A stretch of DNA of 64,000 nt, from NCBI RefSeq assembly GCF_958450345.1, contig NC_088780.1:60113533-60177532 (forward strand), in the 5' to 3' direction. The stretch comes from Calliphora vicina. Taxonomy: Eukaryota > Arthropoda > Insecta > Diptera > Calliphoridae. Both the position numbers and the translations under genes were made by a program. This document shows positions 11,757-22,753 of the stretch, piece after piece (within the stretch, counting starts at the first letter, position 1; each line of letters opens with the position of its first letter). The notes below the pieces were generated by a model, which saw nothing but the letters and a program-made list of their open reading frames with translations, ran no database searches and was not told the origin of the DNA.

Positions 11757-12353
11757 AAATAACACAAAACAATCGTTTTAAATTGATTTATAATAAAATA
11801 CAACTTATTTTTACAAATTGTTGTTCGCGTACTTTTTTTTTTAGCTATTTTTCAGATTGAGAGTAATTTATTTTTACTCTCTAAAAGTATGCAAACACAC
11901 TTATTATTTCGTAGTTGAATAATAAGGTTGTCAGATTATATCAAATGTTTATCATAATAAGAACAGTGTACTGCTTTTGCGAAATTATTTCGCAAATAAT
12001 TCATATGTAGTTTGACAGCATTTCGCACCAAATTTTGAACAGAGACTAGCTTTATTCATTACACTTATTTTGTTAAGCATTAGCAACTGGTTTTCACACA
12101 CAAATAAAAATCAACATAATTTCCTTTTTTTAAATTATATTCTAATTTAATTAAAAATAATTAATTAATATACTACAATTAAATATAATTATAATAACCA
12201 AGCCGAGGGTTGAACTCGCGACCTCACGGTTAGATATATATTTGACTTTCTACAAAATAATGCATTCATGAAGTAGTTAAATTGCAGTTACATTTAAAAT
12301 TGTAAGTAAAGTGTTTGCTAGCTTCTAATCTAGTAGAAGTGTATTGTAATAAA
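11757..12353. other. AT-rich spacer
   Basis: Nothing gene-like except the tRNA-like fragment at 12196-12235. Confidence 0.45.
12196..12235 (-). ncRNA. tRNA-like fragment (possible tRNA-derived SINE remnant)
   Basis: On the minus strand, 'gaggtcgcgagttcaaccctcg' (in two parts: gaggtcgcgag, ttcaaccctcg) looks like a variable loop plus T-arm with a GTTCAA B-box-like core. The 5' half of a tRNA (acceptor, D-arm, anticodon) is not recognisable, so this is at most a relic. Confidence 0.3.
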
Positions 12354-13416
12354 CAAAGTATAACAAGTAGTCCAACTCTTTGACAGCAGTACCTAACTCT
12401 ATACATGTGTTAGTGAAAAAGTACCTAAGTCTAAATATGTGTTAGTAACAAAAATGTACATGTGTTGGTTCCTTTTTAATTTTCACCAGACACACAGAGT
12501 TCTATAAAAATGTTTAAATTTTAATTTATTTAAATTTTGTTCTATTTTCAATACCAAAAATTGAAACTCTGTTCTATATTTTAAACCTACCACAAACAAA
12601 ATAAAACGTCAAAAATAATAAAAAAAAATATTTTTTAGTTTGTGCGAAATGGACGTGATTCGGAAAAGAAAAAGTGCTAAATGTGTTGAAAAAAATTATA
12701 AAATAGTGTGTGTTAGTGAATTTACGTGTATCAAACTATATTTATTCGACAATTTATAGTTAAAATCTCGAGACAAAGTATAACAAGTAGTCCAACTCTC
12801 TATTTTTTAAAATTACTCTCTCACATATACGGGTACGGTGTAAATTCAACACCCTTGTGAGAGAATTATACACATCAAAAGTCTCGAGATTTTAACTATA
12901 AATTGTCGAATAAATATAGTTTGATACACGTAAATTCACTAACACACACTATTTTATAATTTTTTTCAACACATTTAGCACTTTTTCTTTTCCGAATCAC
13001 GTCCATTTCGCACAAACTAAAAAATATTTTTTTTTATTATTTTTGACGTTTTATTTTGTTTGTGGTAGGTTTAAAATATAGAACAGAGTTTCAATTTTTG
13101 GTATTGAAAATAGAACAAAATTTAAATAAATTAAAATTTAAACATTTTTATAGAACTCTGTGTGTCTGGTGAAAATTAAAAAGGAACCAACACATGTACA
13201 TTTTTGTTACTAACACATATTTAGACTTAGGTACTTTTTCACTAACACATGTATAGAGTTAGGTACTGCTGTCAAAGAGTTGGACTACTTGTTATACTTT
13301 GTCTCGAGACTTTTGATGTGTATAATTCTCTCACAAGGGTGTTGAATTTACACCGTACCCGTATATGTGAGAGAGTAATTTTAAAAAATAGAGAGTTGGA
13401 CTACTTGTTATACTTT
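12354..13416. repeat. Inverted segmental block A-B-A'-B'
   Basis: Segment A (12354-12774, 421 bp) reappears inverted at 12881-13301, also 421 bp. Segment B (12775-12880, 106 bp) reappears inverted at 13311-13416, also 106 bp. Equal lengths and base-by-base agreement where I compared them show very recent origin. A and B both begin 'aaagtataacaagtagtcc', so that motif occurs four times. The palindrome 'gtctcgagac' or its shorter form marks the joints. No target duplication or transposase was seen. Confidence 0.85.
12649..12759 (+). other. Short open frame inside segment A (36 codons)
   Basis: The frame starts 'gcgaaATGGAC' and reads MDVIRKRKSAKCVEKN onward to a TAG, basic and cysteine-containing. 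An identical copy lies inverted at about 12896-13006. It is not recognised. It could be chance, or the first exon of a gene copied with the block. The A in the -3 position fits a fly start context, but there is no other support. Confidence 0.15.
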
Positions 13417-13632
13417 GGTAATAAATATCAAAAAATTATGACAATTTTATTTTTTGGTTGTTGGCCCGTCAGATTGAAAAAAATGTGAAAGTGTGCATTG
13501 TCCTCATAGGCGACAACAATTAATGATCTAACTCCACAGAATTGGGGATGAACGCCATGATGATCTGCTAAACGACGCCGTTGCAGAGGTTCCTCTAGGA
13601 CATACGTTTTGCATACCTGGCATGATTCTTAA

Positions 13633-13850
13633 GGTTTGGTCACACATGACAAATATTTGACGAAAAAGACGTAACCATTAAATAAAATACATTTGAATTC
13701 TTTTATTTATTGTCAAAAACTCTTTTGCTTAAGACAATTCAAAACTAAAAATTTAGTTTTATTTTAGTTGATGCACGTCAAACAAATTTGTGCTAAAAAA
13801 GTGGTTACGCTTTTATGAATAGTTAAATATTTGCCATGTGTGACGGTACC
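13633..13850. mobile_element. Palindromic MITE, ends GGTTTGGTCACACATG / GGTACCGTCACACATG
   Basis: The left arm 'tcacacatgacaaatattt...acgtaacca' is complementary to the right arm 'tggttacgc...aaatatttgccatgtgtga'. The loop is AT-rich and non-coding. Target duplication is uncertain. Confidence 0.6.
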
Positions 13851-14129
13851 AATATACATAATTATTTGTTTATCTGAAGACCACAAGGTCTTCCTTTTGA
13901 ACGTTTGCTAAATAATATAATTTATCATAGGAGATGAGGGGTGTAGCCTATAAAGAATTTGTCGCTGTTCCTACAATTGGATCCTCCTCCTATTTAGAAA
14001 AGAGTTTACCTCGTCTGATTTCAATTACATTAAAAATTCCAGATATCAATGATAATAAGTCTAGTATATACTCACCTCGTGTGTGCACAATTAGGCTTCT
14101 CCAGTGTTTGGGTCGAGCTAATCGTTCTT

Positions 14130-14250
14130 CACAGTGGGGCAGAATCAAAATTTTTTGGAAGTAAATCTGGCATTTCTAAAAAGCAGGTCCGATCGGGATA
14201 AAATTTGACGTGGGTGTAGGTAAGGAGTATTCGATTTTCTAAAGGAGTAT
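14130..14250. repeat. Possible end of a CACAGTGGGG element
   Basis: 'cacagtggggcagaatc' resembles the ends at 20816 (CACAGTGGGGGAAAT) and 24742 (CACTGTGGGAGAAAT). Only a short piece is recognisable, followed by 'gatcgggataaaatttgacg'. The sequence before it (13851-14129) shows nothing certain. Confidence 0.3.
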
Positions 14251-14410
14251 TCGAGCTTAAGTTATTAAAATGGGCCCTACAAATGCTCCAGCTGTAATTA
14301 TAGTATCTTCATCACTATAATCCAACCATATGATTCCATACAAGAATATAATAATATGCTTTTCTGTACCAAACATGGATGAGAGAAAACAAATTTACCG
14401 AAATAGAGGA

Positions 14411-14470
14411 CATACAACTATCAGCACAAACACATTGTATCATATCCACCTAGTTGGTGTAGAATAAAAA
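14411..14470 (+). repeat. 3' tip of a dispersed fly repeat (FDR)
   Basis: 'atcagcacaaacacattgta...ccacctagttggtgtagaat' (short parts quoted) matches the terminal part of FDR copies ('catctgcacaaacgcattgtaccct...ggtggtgtagggtat'). Confidence 0.5.
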
Positions 14471-14651
14471 TGCAGTGAATTTCAGCGTTTATTTTCGGAT
14501 ATTGCTTAAATTAACAATTGTCTTTAAAAGGACAGAAACCTATATGGACAATATATGTGAAATAACATCTAGCAAATGTCAAAATTGTAACATTTCGGTA
14601 AATGGATAAACAATTTTACTTCCAATTGTTGGCAGGCTAAGAAAATACATA

Positions 14652-17007
14652 TGGGGCATTTCATGTCAAGTGAACCAACTTTTGAAATCGATGTCTTCCG
14701 ATCGGGATGAAATTTGCACCAAGGTTAGCTCTATTGGATAGTAACTCAGACACAATTTTTCAACAACATCGGTCGAGAACTCTCTGAGTTATAGGGGGTA
14801 AAATTTTGACAATTTGGTCAAACAGGGGTTTTTTCTTATCCATGTAACTTATTACCTATTGTTCTTAGCAAAATGTGTCCCAAATAGTATAGATAGCTAT
14901 TTCTTCGATCTTTCGAAAAAAAATATTTAAAAAAAAAAATAAAAAATTTTTAATATTTTTTTTCCGAAATCAAAAACTTTTTTGACTTTTTTTTAAAATG
15001 CGTCCTTTTTTTTTTTTTTTTTTCTTAAAATAAAGTTTAGATATTTTCCTTGAACACCTACTTGGTCGCTTAGTGGGATCCGAGTGGGATATCTATCAAA
15101 ATAAATATTTTGTAACTCAAAACATAAAATTTTTGACTTTTTTTGCAAAATCAAAAACTTTGTTGACTTTTTTTTTTCAAAATGGACCCTTTTTTAATCT
15201 TTTTTTTTAGGTCAAACAAAAGCTTAGATATTATCCTTGAAGACCCTTTTGGTCGCTTAGTGGGATGCGAGTGGGATATCTATCAAAATAAATATTTTTT
15301 AACTCAAGACTTACAATTTTTGACTTTTTTTTTTGCAAATACCTTTTTTAATCTTTTTTTTTAGGTCAAACAAAAGCTTAGATATTATCCTTGAAGACCC
15401 TTTTGGTCGCTTAGTGGGATACGAGTGGGATATCTATCAAAATAAATGTTTTAACACAAAAATTGTATGTCTTGAGTTACAAAACATTTATTTTGATATA
15501 TATCCCACTCGCATCCCACTAAGCGATCAAAACCATCTTAAAGGAATAGGCCTAAGCTTTCTTTATAGCAAAAAAAAAATTACAAAAAGGGCCCATTTTA
15601 AAAAAAAGTCAAAAAAGTTTTTGATTTTGCCAAAAAATCAAAAATTGTATATCTTGAGTTACAAAATATTTATTTTGATAGATATCCCACTCGTATCCCA
15701 CTAAGGGACCTAAAATATCTTAAAGGAATGGACCTAAGCTTTCTTTTGACTAAAAAAAAAAAATAAAAAAGGGCCCATTTTGAAAAAAAATTCGAATTTG
15801 CAAAAAAAAAGTCAATAATTGAATGTCTTGAGTTACAACATTTTTATTTTAATAGATATCCTACTCACATCTTCCTAAGTGACAAAATAGGTCTTAAAGG
15901 AAAAGACCTAAGCTTTCTTTTGAGCAAAAAAAAATTTTAAAAAAAGTCCCATATTGGAAAAAAATTTCGATTTTGCAAAAAAAAATTAAAAAATTGTTAC
16001 AAAATATTTATTTTGATAGATATCCCACTCGCATCCCACTAAGGGACTAAAAATATCTTAAAGGAATGGACCTAGGCTTTCTTTTGAGCAAAAAAAAAAT
16101 TAAAAAAGGGCCCATATTGGAAAAAAATTTTGATTTTGCAAAAAAAAAATAAAAAATTGTATGTCTTGCGTTACAAAATATTTATTTTGATAGATATCCC
16201 ACTCGCATCCCACTAAGGGACTAAAAATATCTTAAAGGAATGGAACTAAGCTTTCTTTTGACTACAAAAAAAATTTTAAAAAAAGGGCCCATTTGGAAAA
16301 AAAATCGTATTTGCAAAAAAAAAAGTCAAAAATTGTAAGTCTTGAGTTAAAAAATATTTATTTTGATAGATATCCCACTCGCATCCCACTAAGCGACCAA
16401 AAGGGTCTTCAAGGATAATATCTAAGCTTTTGTTTGACCTAAAGAAAAAGATTAAAAAAGGGTCCATTTTGAAAAAAAAAAGTCAACAAAGTTTTTGATT
16501 TTGCAGAAAAAGTCAAAAATTTTATGTTTTGAGTTACAAAATATTTATTTTGATAGATATCCCACTCGCATCCCACTAAGCGACCAAGTAGGTGTTCAAG
16601 GAAAATATCTAAACTTTATTTTAAGAAAAAAAAAAAAAAAAAAAAAAAAAAAGGACGCATTTTAAAAAAAAGTCAAAAAAGTTTTTGATTTCGGAAAAAA
16701 AATATTAAAAATTTTTTATTTTTTTTTTTAAATATTTTTTTTTCGAAAGATCGAAGAAATAGCTATCTATACTATTTGGGACACATTTTGCTAAGAACAA
16801 TAGGTAATAAGTTACATGGATAAGAAAAAACCCTTGTTTGACCAAATTGTCAAAATTTTACCCCCTATAACTCAGAGAGTTCTCGACCGATGTTGTTGAA
16901 AAATTGTGTCTGAGTTACTATCCAATAGAGCTAACCTTGGTGCAAATTTCATCCCGATCGGAAGACATCGATTTCAAAAGTTGGTTCACTTGACATGAAA
17001 TGCCCCA
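14652..17007. mobile_element. Foldback element, family TGGGGCATTTCA
   Basis: The ends TGGGGCATTTCATGTC and its complement are flanked by TA (14650-14651 and 17008-17009). The outer 380 bp on each side are near-exact inverted complements, with shared phrases 'gatcgggatgaaatttgcac', 'ttatccatgtaac' and 'tagctatttcttcgatc'. The interior is an inverted array of about 175-bp units, described separately. No transposase. A truncated right arm of the same family is at 35499-35695. Confidence 0.85.
15037..16620. repeat. Inverted array of about 175-bp units, 3 against 7
   Basis: Each unit has 'tatcccactcgcatcccac' followed by 'ctaagcga', a 'ttcaagga-a-tatctaagct' segment, poly(A) and 'aaagtcaaaaa'. 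In the right arm units start near 15503, 15686, 15861, 16024, 16198, 16374 and 16561. In the left arm they are inverted near 15082, 15271 and 15424. The turning point is about 15445-15480. The outer units of both arms match best (15036 with 16583), so extra units were added in the inner right arm. All open frames here (for example 15333-15704) are artefacts of the array. Confidence 0.8.
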
Positions 17008-17009
17008 TA

Positions 17010-17361
17010 TATATGTACGTATAAACCACAATTCAATGTGTCTAAAATTGAACGTACACGAATAGAAATTGCATTCATACATATATTTGCCTATATGTCG
17101 GTCTTTCTAATTCATTGTGTTGATAGTTATTGTATACAGATGGATAAGAAACACTTTTCACTTAATCCCCATTCACACTTGCACTACAAATGGTATGGAT
17201 CTTGTGAATAACATTTGATATTGAAACTATTATTTGAAATTATTTTAGAGATGAATGCATTTCACAGAATCGAATTTAATTAAGACCATAAATGCAATAC
17301 ACTACACAAATTGTTTATTTAAGAAGACAAATTGAAATGTAAAGTTCACAATATGGAAACA
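17010..17361. other. AT-rich spacer
   Basis: No gene or repeat recognised. Confidence 0.4.
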
Positions 17362-17469
17362 CTTATACCCACATTCAAAAACTATTATTAAAGTTATCAA
17401 AGGTTTAAAACAGTAATTTTTATTGAAAAACCATTATTATTTTTAATAATCCTTTTTGAATATGGGTGT
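17362..17469. mobile_element. Small palindromic MITE
   Basis: 'acccacattcaaaaactatt' at the left is complementary to 'aataatcctttttgaatatg' plus 'ggtgt' at the right, and the 'tattattaaa' segments also pair. It is about 108 bp, non-coding, with uncertain ends. Confidence 0.45.
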
Positions 17470-17517
17470 TAAAACGCAATTAGCAAATTTAATTAAACGA
17501 TTTCAAATCATAACAAG

Positions 17518-18262
17518 TATGAAAGTATAGTCGGTCAAGCCCGACCATATGATACCCTACACCAATATAATTATGGATCAATCACAATAAAATTAGGTGG
17601 CATAACTTGTGCATATATGAAACCTATTTGTGTTGAATTTTATTTGAATACCAACATTTTTAAGAAATCTACACTCATTAAAATGATTTTCGGAAGTGGG
17701 CATTATATGGGAGCTATGACTAATTATGGACCGAGCGTTATAAAATTCAGTGACATGACCTTTGTATATATACAAATTATTTGTGCTGAGTTTTACTAGG
17801 ATACTAATATTTTTAAGAGATTTATGCTAGTTAAAGTGATTTTCGGAAGTGGGGCTATATGGTAGCTAGGGCCGATCATCACAGAATTTGGTGAGGCTAG
17901 TTTGACTTATATAAAACTCATTTTTGCAGAATTTGGTTTGGATATCTATATAACTAAGGTATTTATGAGAGCTTAACTATTTTCAGATAGGGTAATCGTA
18001 TGGGGGCCAGGAGAAATAATGGTCCGATTCTAACCAAATAGGCTTCGTCCTTGAGGCATTAAAGAAGCTTGTACCAAATTTTATCGAATTCTCTTTGAAA
18101 TTGTGACCTGTAGTTTGATTACAAAGTTTGCATGAAAGGACGGACATCGCTAAATCGACTCAGAAAGTGATCCTGAGCAGATTGGTATACATACTTTAAG
18201 GTGGGTGTTGGGACAATATTTCGGTATGTTACAAACATCAGCACTAACCCTTTGTGTGAAAA
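17518..18262 (+). repeat. Dispersed fly repeat (FDR), fullest copy
   Basis: It starts 'agtatgaaagtatagtcggt' with the 'caagcccgaccat' motif, then 'ataccctacaccaa'. The body has alternating 'ggagctatgactaattatgg', 'accgagcgttataaaattc' and 'agtgattttcggaagtgg' modules, then 'ggcttcgtccttgaggc', 'ggacggacatcgctaaatcg' and 'aggtgggtgttgggac', and ends 'tcagcactaacc'. Copies or pieces are at 1007, 6122, 14411, 18986, 20545, 39175, 43245 and 52633. It has no conserved reading frame; open frames in it are shadows. Confidence 0.8.
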
Positions 18263-18311
18263 ATATATACATATGTACTTCATATCACAGCAAACTTAAA
18301 TCTATCTACAT

Positions 18312-18640
18312 TAGGGCTATAACTTTTTTACATTTTTTGCAAATATTAAATATGGCAAAATAGCATAGTCGAATAGACCATTGAAAGTTATTTAAAAATT
18401 GGTATTACTTTATCGTGGATGTCAAAAAAGTTCACCCACAAATAAGTTTTTTATCAATATATCAACCTAGATCGAATCTATATATAAAATTTGTGGTAAC
18501 GGGAAAAAATCCGCTGTTTTACTATAAAATAATAAAAAAATCAAGAGAAAATTTTGACTTTAAAAAATCGTTTTTGTGGTTGAGGTTTTTATTTCTGAAT
18601 GACCCGAACATATTTTTGTGTTTTTTTTTATATAATTGAA
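18312..18640. mobile_element. hAT-type MITE (TAGGGCTATAAC family), right end missing
   Basis: It starts TAGGGCTATAACTTTTTTA after 'atctacat' and matches the complete copy at 58498-58873 through 'ccattgaaagttattt', 'aaatttgtggtaacggga', 'atccgctgttttactata' and 'aaaaatcgtttttgtgg'. After about 18580 the match ends. The 74-codon frame in it is not conserved in the other copy. Confidence 0.65.
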
Positions 18641-18985
18641 GTTTTTAATATTAAATTTAAATATTGAAATCAAAAATCATTTAAAATTATTTTGTTTATT
18701 TACTTTTTTTAAATATCACCAATTTTTGTAAAATTAAAGAATTTTTAACCATTATCTGTGTGACTGTAGATGATATTTAAAAAAAAATCGAATACGTCAA
18801 TACGCCAATACGACTTTGAACCATACAATCAATGGCTATAGCGATTGAAGCAAAGGCTGCATTTATTTGAGATTATTACTTTTGCCATAATTGAATTATG
18901 AGATGCTAATTGTTGCAAAATGTCAGTAGTTGAAGACAAAAAATTGCTTACCTCACAACACAATTGAAGATCAGAAAAATTAAAC

Positions 18986-19980
18986 GATGTCCGTCCGTCC
19001 GTCCGTCTGGTTGGTTGGCTGGCTGTCCATGTAAACCTTATGCGCAGAGTACAGGTAGCAATTTTGAAGATATTTCGATCAAGGACCAAGCCTATTGAAA
19101 CTGGCTGAAATCGGTCCATTATTGCACCTAGCCCCCATACAAATGTCCTTCCGAAATTTTATTACGATCGGTCCATAATTAGTCATAGCTCCCATATAGT
19201 CCCGCTTCCGAAAATCACTTTAACGTGCATAAATCGCTTAAAAATGTTGGTATACTCACAAAATTCAACATAGTAAACTTTCATATAGACAAAAATCACA
19301 CGACCTAATTTCATGGTGATCGGTCCATAATCGGTCATATCCCCCTGTCGTCGATGTCTCATATATTTATTTATTTATTTAAATTTATTACGATTTTTAT
19401 TTTTATTAATTTTGAATTATTTCGGTTTGTTTATATTTATTGTTGTGAGCTACCTTAATGTTTACTTAAATTGTCTTATTTACCAATTGTATGATCATTG
19501 TTGTTTGGTTCATTTGTCCGTTAGGATTTTTTATATTGTTTTGTATTCCCTTTTGTTCATATTTGTTTACGAACTAATCGCACTTTTTGTCCCTAAATTA
19601 TACTGCAGTATTTTCGTTCAGTGGTTTATTTATTTGGAAATGAACTGTTGTAATAGTACATAAACAAAAAGAAATTTGTAGGCTCAGTAATAACTGGCTT
19701 TAGAATTAAAATTTAGTTTGTTGGTGATAAAGACTGCGAATTAAACGGTTGCTCAAGTATATGCATCATTAATTGAAAATTTGTGGTTCATTTATTTGAG
19801 ACTTGTTAAATTCGCTGTCCTCAACATATAGGCTCAGGTCGCAGCCAGCGACACCCCCATATAAGGCCCACTTCCGAAAATCTCTCAAAAATATAAATTA
19901 TTGAAATTTTAAAAGATGTTTTTGCTCTTTTACTTAGTGTATTATATTGTCGGGCTTGACCGACCATACTTTCTTACTTA
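18986..19980 (-). repeat. Dispersed fly repeat (FDR), split by a solo LTR
   Basis: Reverse orientation: 'aaacgatgtccgtccgtcc' near 18984, through 'gatcggtccataattagtc' modules, to 'gtcgggcttgaccgaccat' near 19965. It is interrupted between 19345 and 19854 by the LTR described next; joining the flanks gives the normal 'gtcatat-cccc-catataaggccc' order. Confidence 0.8.
19346..19853. mobile_element. Solo LTR, 508 bp, with 5-bp target duplication
   Basis: It starts TGTCGTCGATGTC and ends CAGCCAGCGACA, giving inverted TGTCG/CGACA tips. CCCCC lies on both sides (19341-19345 and 19854-19858). It sits inside an otherwise continuous FDR copy. Five-base duplications fit Ty3 or BEL/Pao elements; the family is not recognised. 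The 83-codon hydrophobic frame at 19412-19663 is unlikely to be a gene. Confidence 0.75.
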
Positions 19981-20544
19981 CTGCTTTATAAACTGTAATT
20001 TATGTTGAATATAAATATTTTGATGTATGTTTTATGTCAATAAATAAAAGAACTAAATTTTTACTTAAAAAATTAAATTCATATTTCATATATATGTTTT
20101 TTATACCCAATCTACAAAATCGTACTTGTAGCTTAGGAAAGTGGGCCTAATCACTTAGTTATTTCTTTTTACTGATAGAGGACATTCAAGACTACTAAAC
20201 ATAAGGCGGGCATTGGGGACTTCCACTCCCCCCGGTTTCTAGAGTCATTTATTTATGTATTATTATAATGATGTGAGGGCACCTCTATATACTATAACAT
20301 CAACCAAATGAAATTTTATATATTTAGGTATTGCTAAGTGATTGCGAAAAAAAGAAAATTTGCTCCACCCTAATATACATATTCATATTTCGTTGATTAA
20401 TTTATGTAACTACTGTAACCTTATACTTCTTACTTTTATATTGAGTGAATTAAGAACACTCATTTGCTCATATTGTTATGTATTTTATTTTGTATATCTA
20501 GTAATTCAATTGAGTAAATGAGAATAATATCTTACTATTCAATC
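19981..20544. other. AT-rich spacer
   Basis: Nothing recognised beyond short phrases. Confidence 0.4.
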
Positions 20545-20815
20545 GTCCCCATATAACCATGGGACAAAAATAAAAGGAGTTGTAGTAGACTTTTGAAATT
20601 TGGTATGCTAATATAAAATACGTTAGTTAAGAAAAATTGAATTTTGTCCGTCCGCCAGTCGGTCTGTCCATGTAAATTTGTTAATCAAGGTACATATATG
20701 TCGCAATTTTAAACATGTTTCAATGATATTTTCGACCCAAGGACAAACTTAGCGCTAATTTTGGTCATAATCGATTCATGATTTCATCTAGCCCCCGTAC
20801 AAATGTCCTCTCCAG
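20545..20815 (-). repeat. Diverged FDR piece, reverse orientation
   Basis: 'cgtccccatataaccatggg' followed by 'ttgtccgtccgccagtcggt', 'ctgtccatgtaaatttg' and 'tagcccccgtacaaatgtcc' follows the FDR layout with many changes. Confidence 0.5.
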
Positions 20816-22260
20816 CACAGTGGGGGAAATAAAAAAAGTGGAAACAAATCTGTAACTTCTAAACCAACAGTCTGAAGTTAACAAAATTCGACGGCTATAG
20901 AGGAGGTGTAGCTGAGTTTATGTTTTGAATTTGGACTTTAAAGACTAAGATATGAAAAATTATGCCAAATTTTTGTCCTTGATCTGATTTGAAATATTTA
21001 TATAGGTGTAGAATCTACGAGAAGATAGCTACAAAAAACATTGCTTGAATTAAATTTTTTTTCTTTGGTCATATTTGCGAAAAATTATGGTTTTTTCATG
21101 CGAAAAATTGTACATGTTGTTGCCAGATTTATTTCACATGTACATAGCTTTAGTCTGGATTTTTGCTGATAGTGGATCCAAATCTCTATTTTGTTCAAAT
21201 ATACATTTTTGAATTACCAACAAATCTATGTATTAGTAACAGAAAAAAAGAATTATTTCAAAATCTTTACTGAGTCAAAAGGTATGTGCATTTAAATTAA
21301 AATTATTTTCAAAAGTAAACTACTTCCACAATTCTTTCATAGAGAATATCCGCAAGATTTTAAATTGGTAAAGAAATAAATAAAAAAATTCTTAAAATTT
21401 TCTTGGTTTTCGAAAAATTCACCATATTGAACAGAAAATACATCATTCGTTAATTCTGTTATCCTTTGTAGATTTCATGTCCTTGAATTAATTAGTATTA
21501 ACAGTAAATTACTGTATTGTAACAGTATTATAGTTTTTTATAAATTTTTTATAATTATTTTTTTCAAAATTTTAAAAATCAAGTTAATTTTCTTAGAGTT
21601 GCATTTTTTTTTGCTCGTACAATTACAATTACCACTGTTTTTACTAAAAATTTTATAATTATCCTTACGTACAAAAATATTGGACAAAATGTCATACTAT
21701 TATTGCCTATTCATGTCATACTATTTTTTGAGCAAAATCAGTGCTGTTCAAAACCACATTGCATGGCGTTGCATTTTTTATGCTCGCTACTGTATATTAT
21801 TGTTTAGTTATACAGAAAAGAAAAACAAAATAATGTGTTTATATTTTTTTCAAAGTTAACATTTTGGGAAGTACTATAAAATACAAATAATTTGAAAACG
21901 TTTATAACTGCGCGGTCCAGAGTCTTCCGAATTAGACCTATTTTATGTGTAAATTGCAAATTTATGCCAAATTTACTCTAAAAAATTAAAACCATTCTTG
22001 TATGACCCAACATGTTCTTAAATAGAAAGATAATTTATAGCCCGTACCTCGGTACAGTCAACAAAGTCAAAAATTTAAAAAAAACCTTTTTGAAAGGATT
22101 TTTGGGAATTGTGAGATTCTCAATAACAATTCACAAATTTCTTTCTCATTTTTGCATTTGGAAAAAAAAGTGTAAAATTTCGATAAAAACGATTCATAAA
22201 CAAAACTTTTATTATATATTTTAAAAATTAAAATTTTCTAAAAAAAATCAGCTACCATTT
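20816..22260. repeat. CACAGTGGGGG element, diverged and without a clear right end
   Basis: The left end CACAGTGGGGGAAATAAAA resembles the CACTGTGGGAGAAA elements. Segments inside ('gctgatagtggatccaaat', 'ttgggaattgtgagattc') have diverged counterparts at 31300-31870, 25580 and 57550. A Tc1-like fragment is embedded at 21341-21792. No coding capacity was seen; the frame at 22012-22224 is not supported. Confidence 0.4.
21341..21792. mobile_element. Tc1-like IR/DR fragment, copy A
   Basis: The right terminus 'gcgttgcattttttatgctc' + 'gctactg' is followed by TA. An inner direct repeat 'agagttgcattttttttt' + 'gctcg' lies about 170 bp inside. Copies at 37829 (inverted) and 40674 share the order 'aagattttaaattggtaaag', 'catcattcgttaattc', 'gcaaaatcagtgctgtt'. 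The transposase part and left end are missing. Confidence 0.7.
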
Positions 22261-22745
22261 TTGATTCCCATATTTTTGGAAAAATTCTTCTATCAAATTT
22301 TTAATTCTTAATTTAATACATTTTTGAAAAGAAGATACAATTCTACACGTTGATATATAATAAGTATATCTTATATTTAGTCTCATTAATGTATTCAAAT
22401 TACATAACTCATAGTAATTTTCTTCATCTTGTAGTGTTTTCTTTTGGTAATGCAGTAGTCGGCAATGCAGTGCACAAAAATATATTACAAAACGGAAAGA
22501 TTCTGTAAATTTTTAGATTTTTGATTTTGTATCCATAAATAATCCATAAGAAAAGTATTGAGAGAGATGTGTCACAAAAATAGGTGGTTATAACATATTA
22601 CCTCATCTTAAAATTATATAATATTAGCACTCTCTGGTTACGATTTGGTGCCCCATTTGACTTCCATATAATAAATTTTCACTATTTCTTTAATTGAATT
22701 TAAGATATTAATATTATTTCATATCGGTTTTAGCATTACTTTAAG
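22261..22745. other. AT-rich spacer
   Basis: No gene or bounded repeat recognised. Confidence 0.4.
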
Positions 22746-22753
22746 ATTATTAC

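Noticed and set aside
12196..12235. Complete tRNA gene
   Set aside because: Only a T-arm-like piece is present; no acceptor, D-arm or anticodon arm could be folded by eye.
13249..13488. 79-codon plus-strand frame crossing the A'/B' blocks
   Set aside because: It arises from the inverted block sequence and its junction; no motif or start support.
15333..15704. 123-codon open frame and related 60-63 codon frames at 15182 and 16276 (mirror) with identical peptides
   Set aside because: They are translations of the inverted 175-bp array units; the same peptide arises from both arms and the frames have no protein motif.
15503..16580. Regular repeat spacing that might suggest a CRISPR array
   Set aside because: Units are about 175 bp, diverged, poly(A)-rich and in a eukaryotic foldback element; there are no short spacers or cas genes.
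19412..19663. 83-codon hydrophobic frame resembling a membrane protein
   Set aside because: It lies within a 508-bp solo LTR bounded by a target duplication; hydrophobicity follows from T-rich codons.
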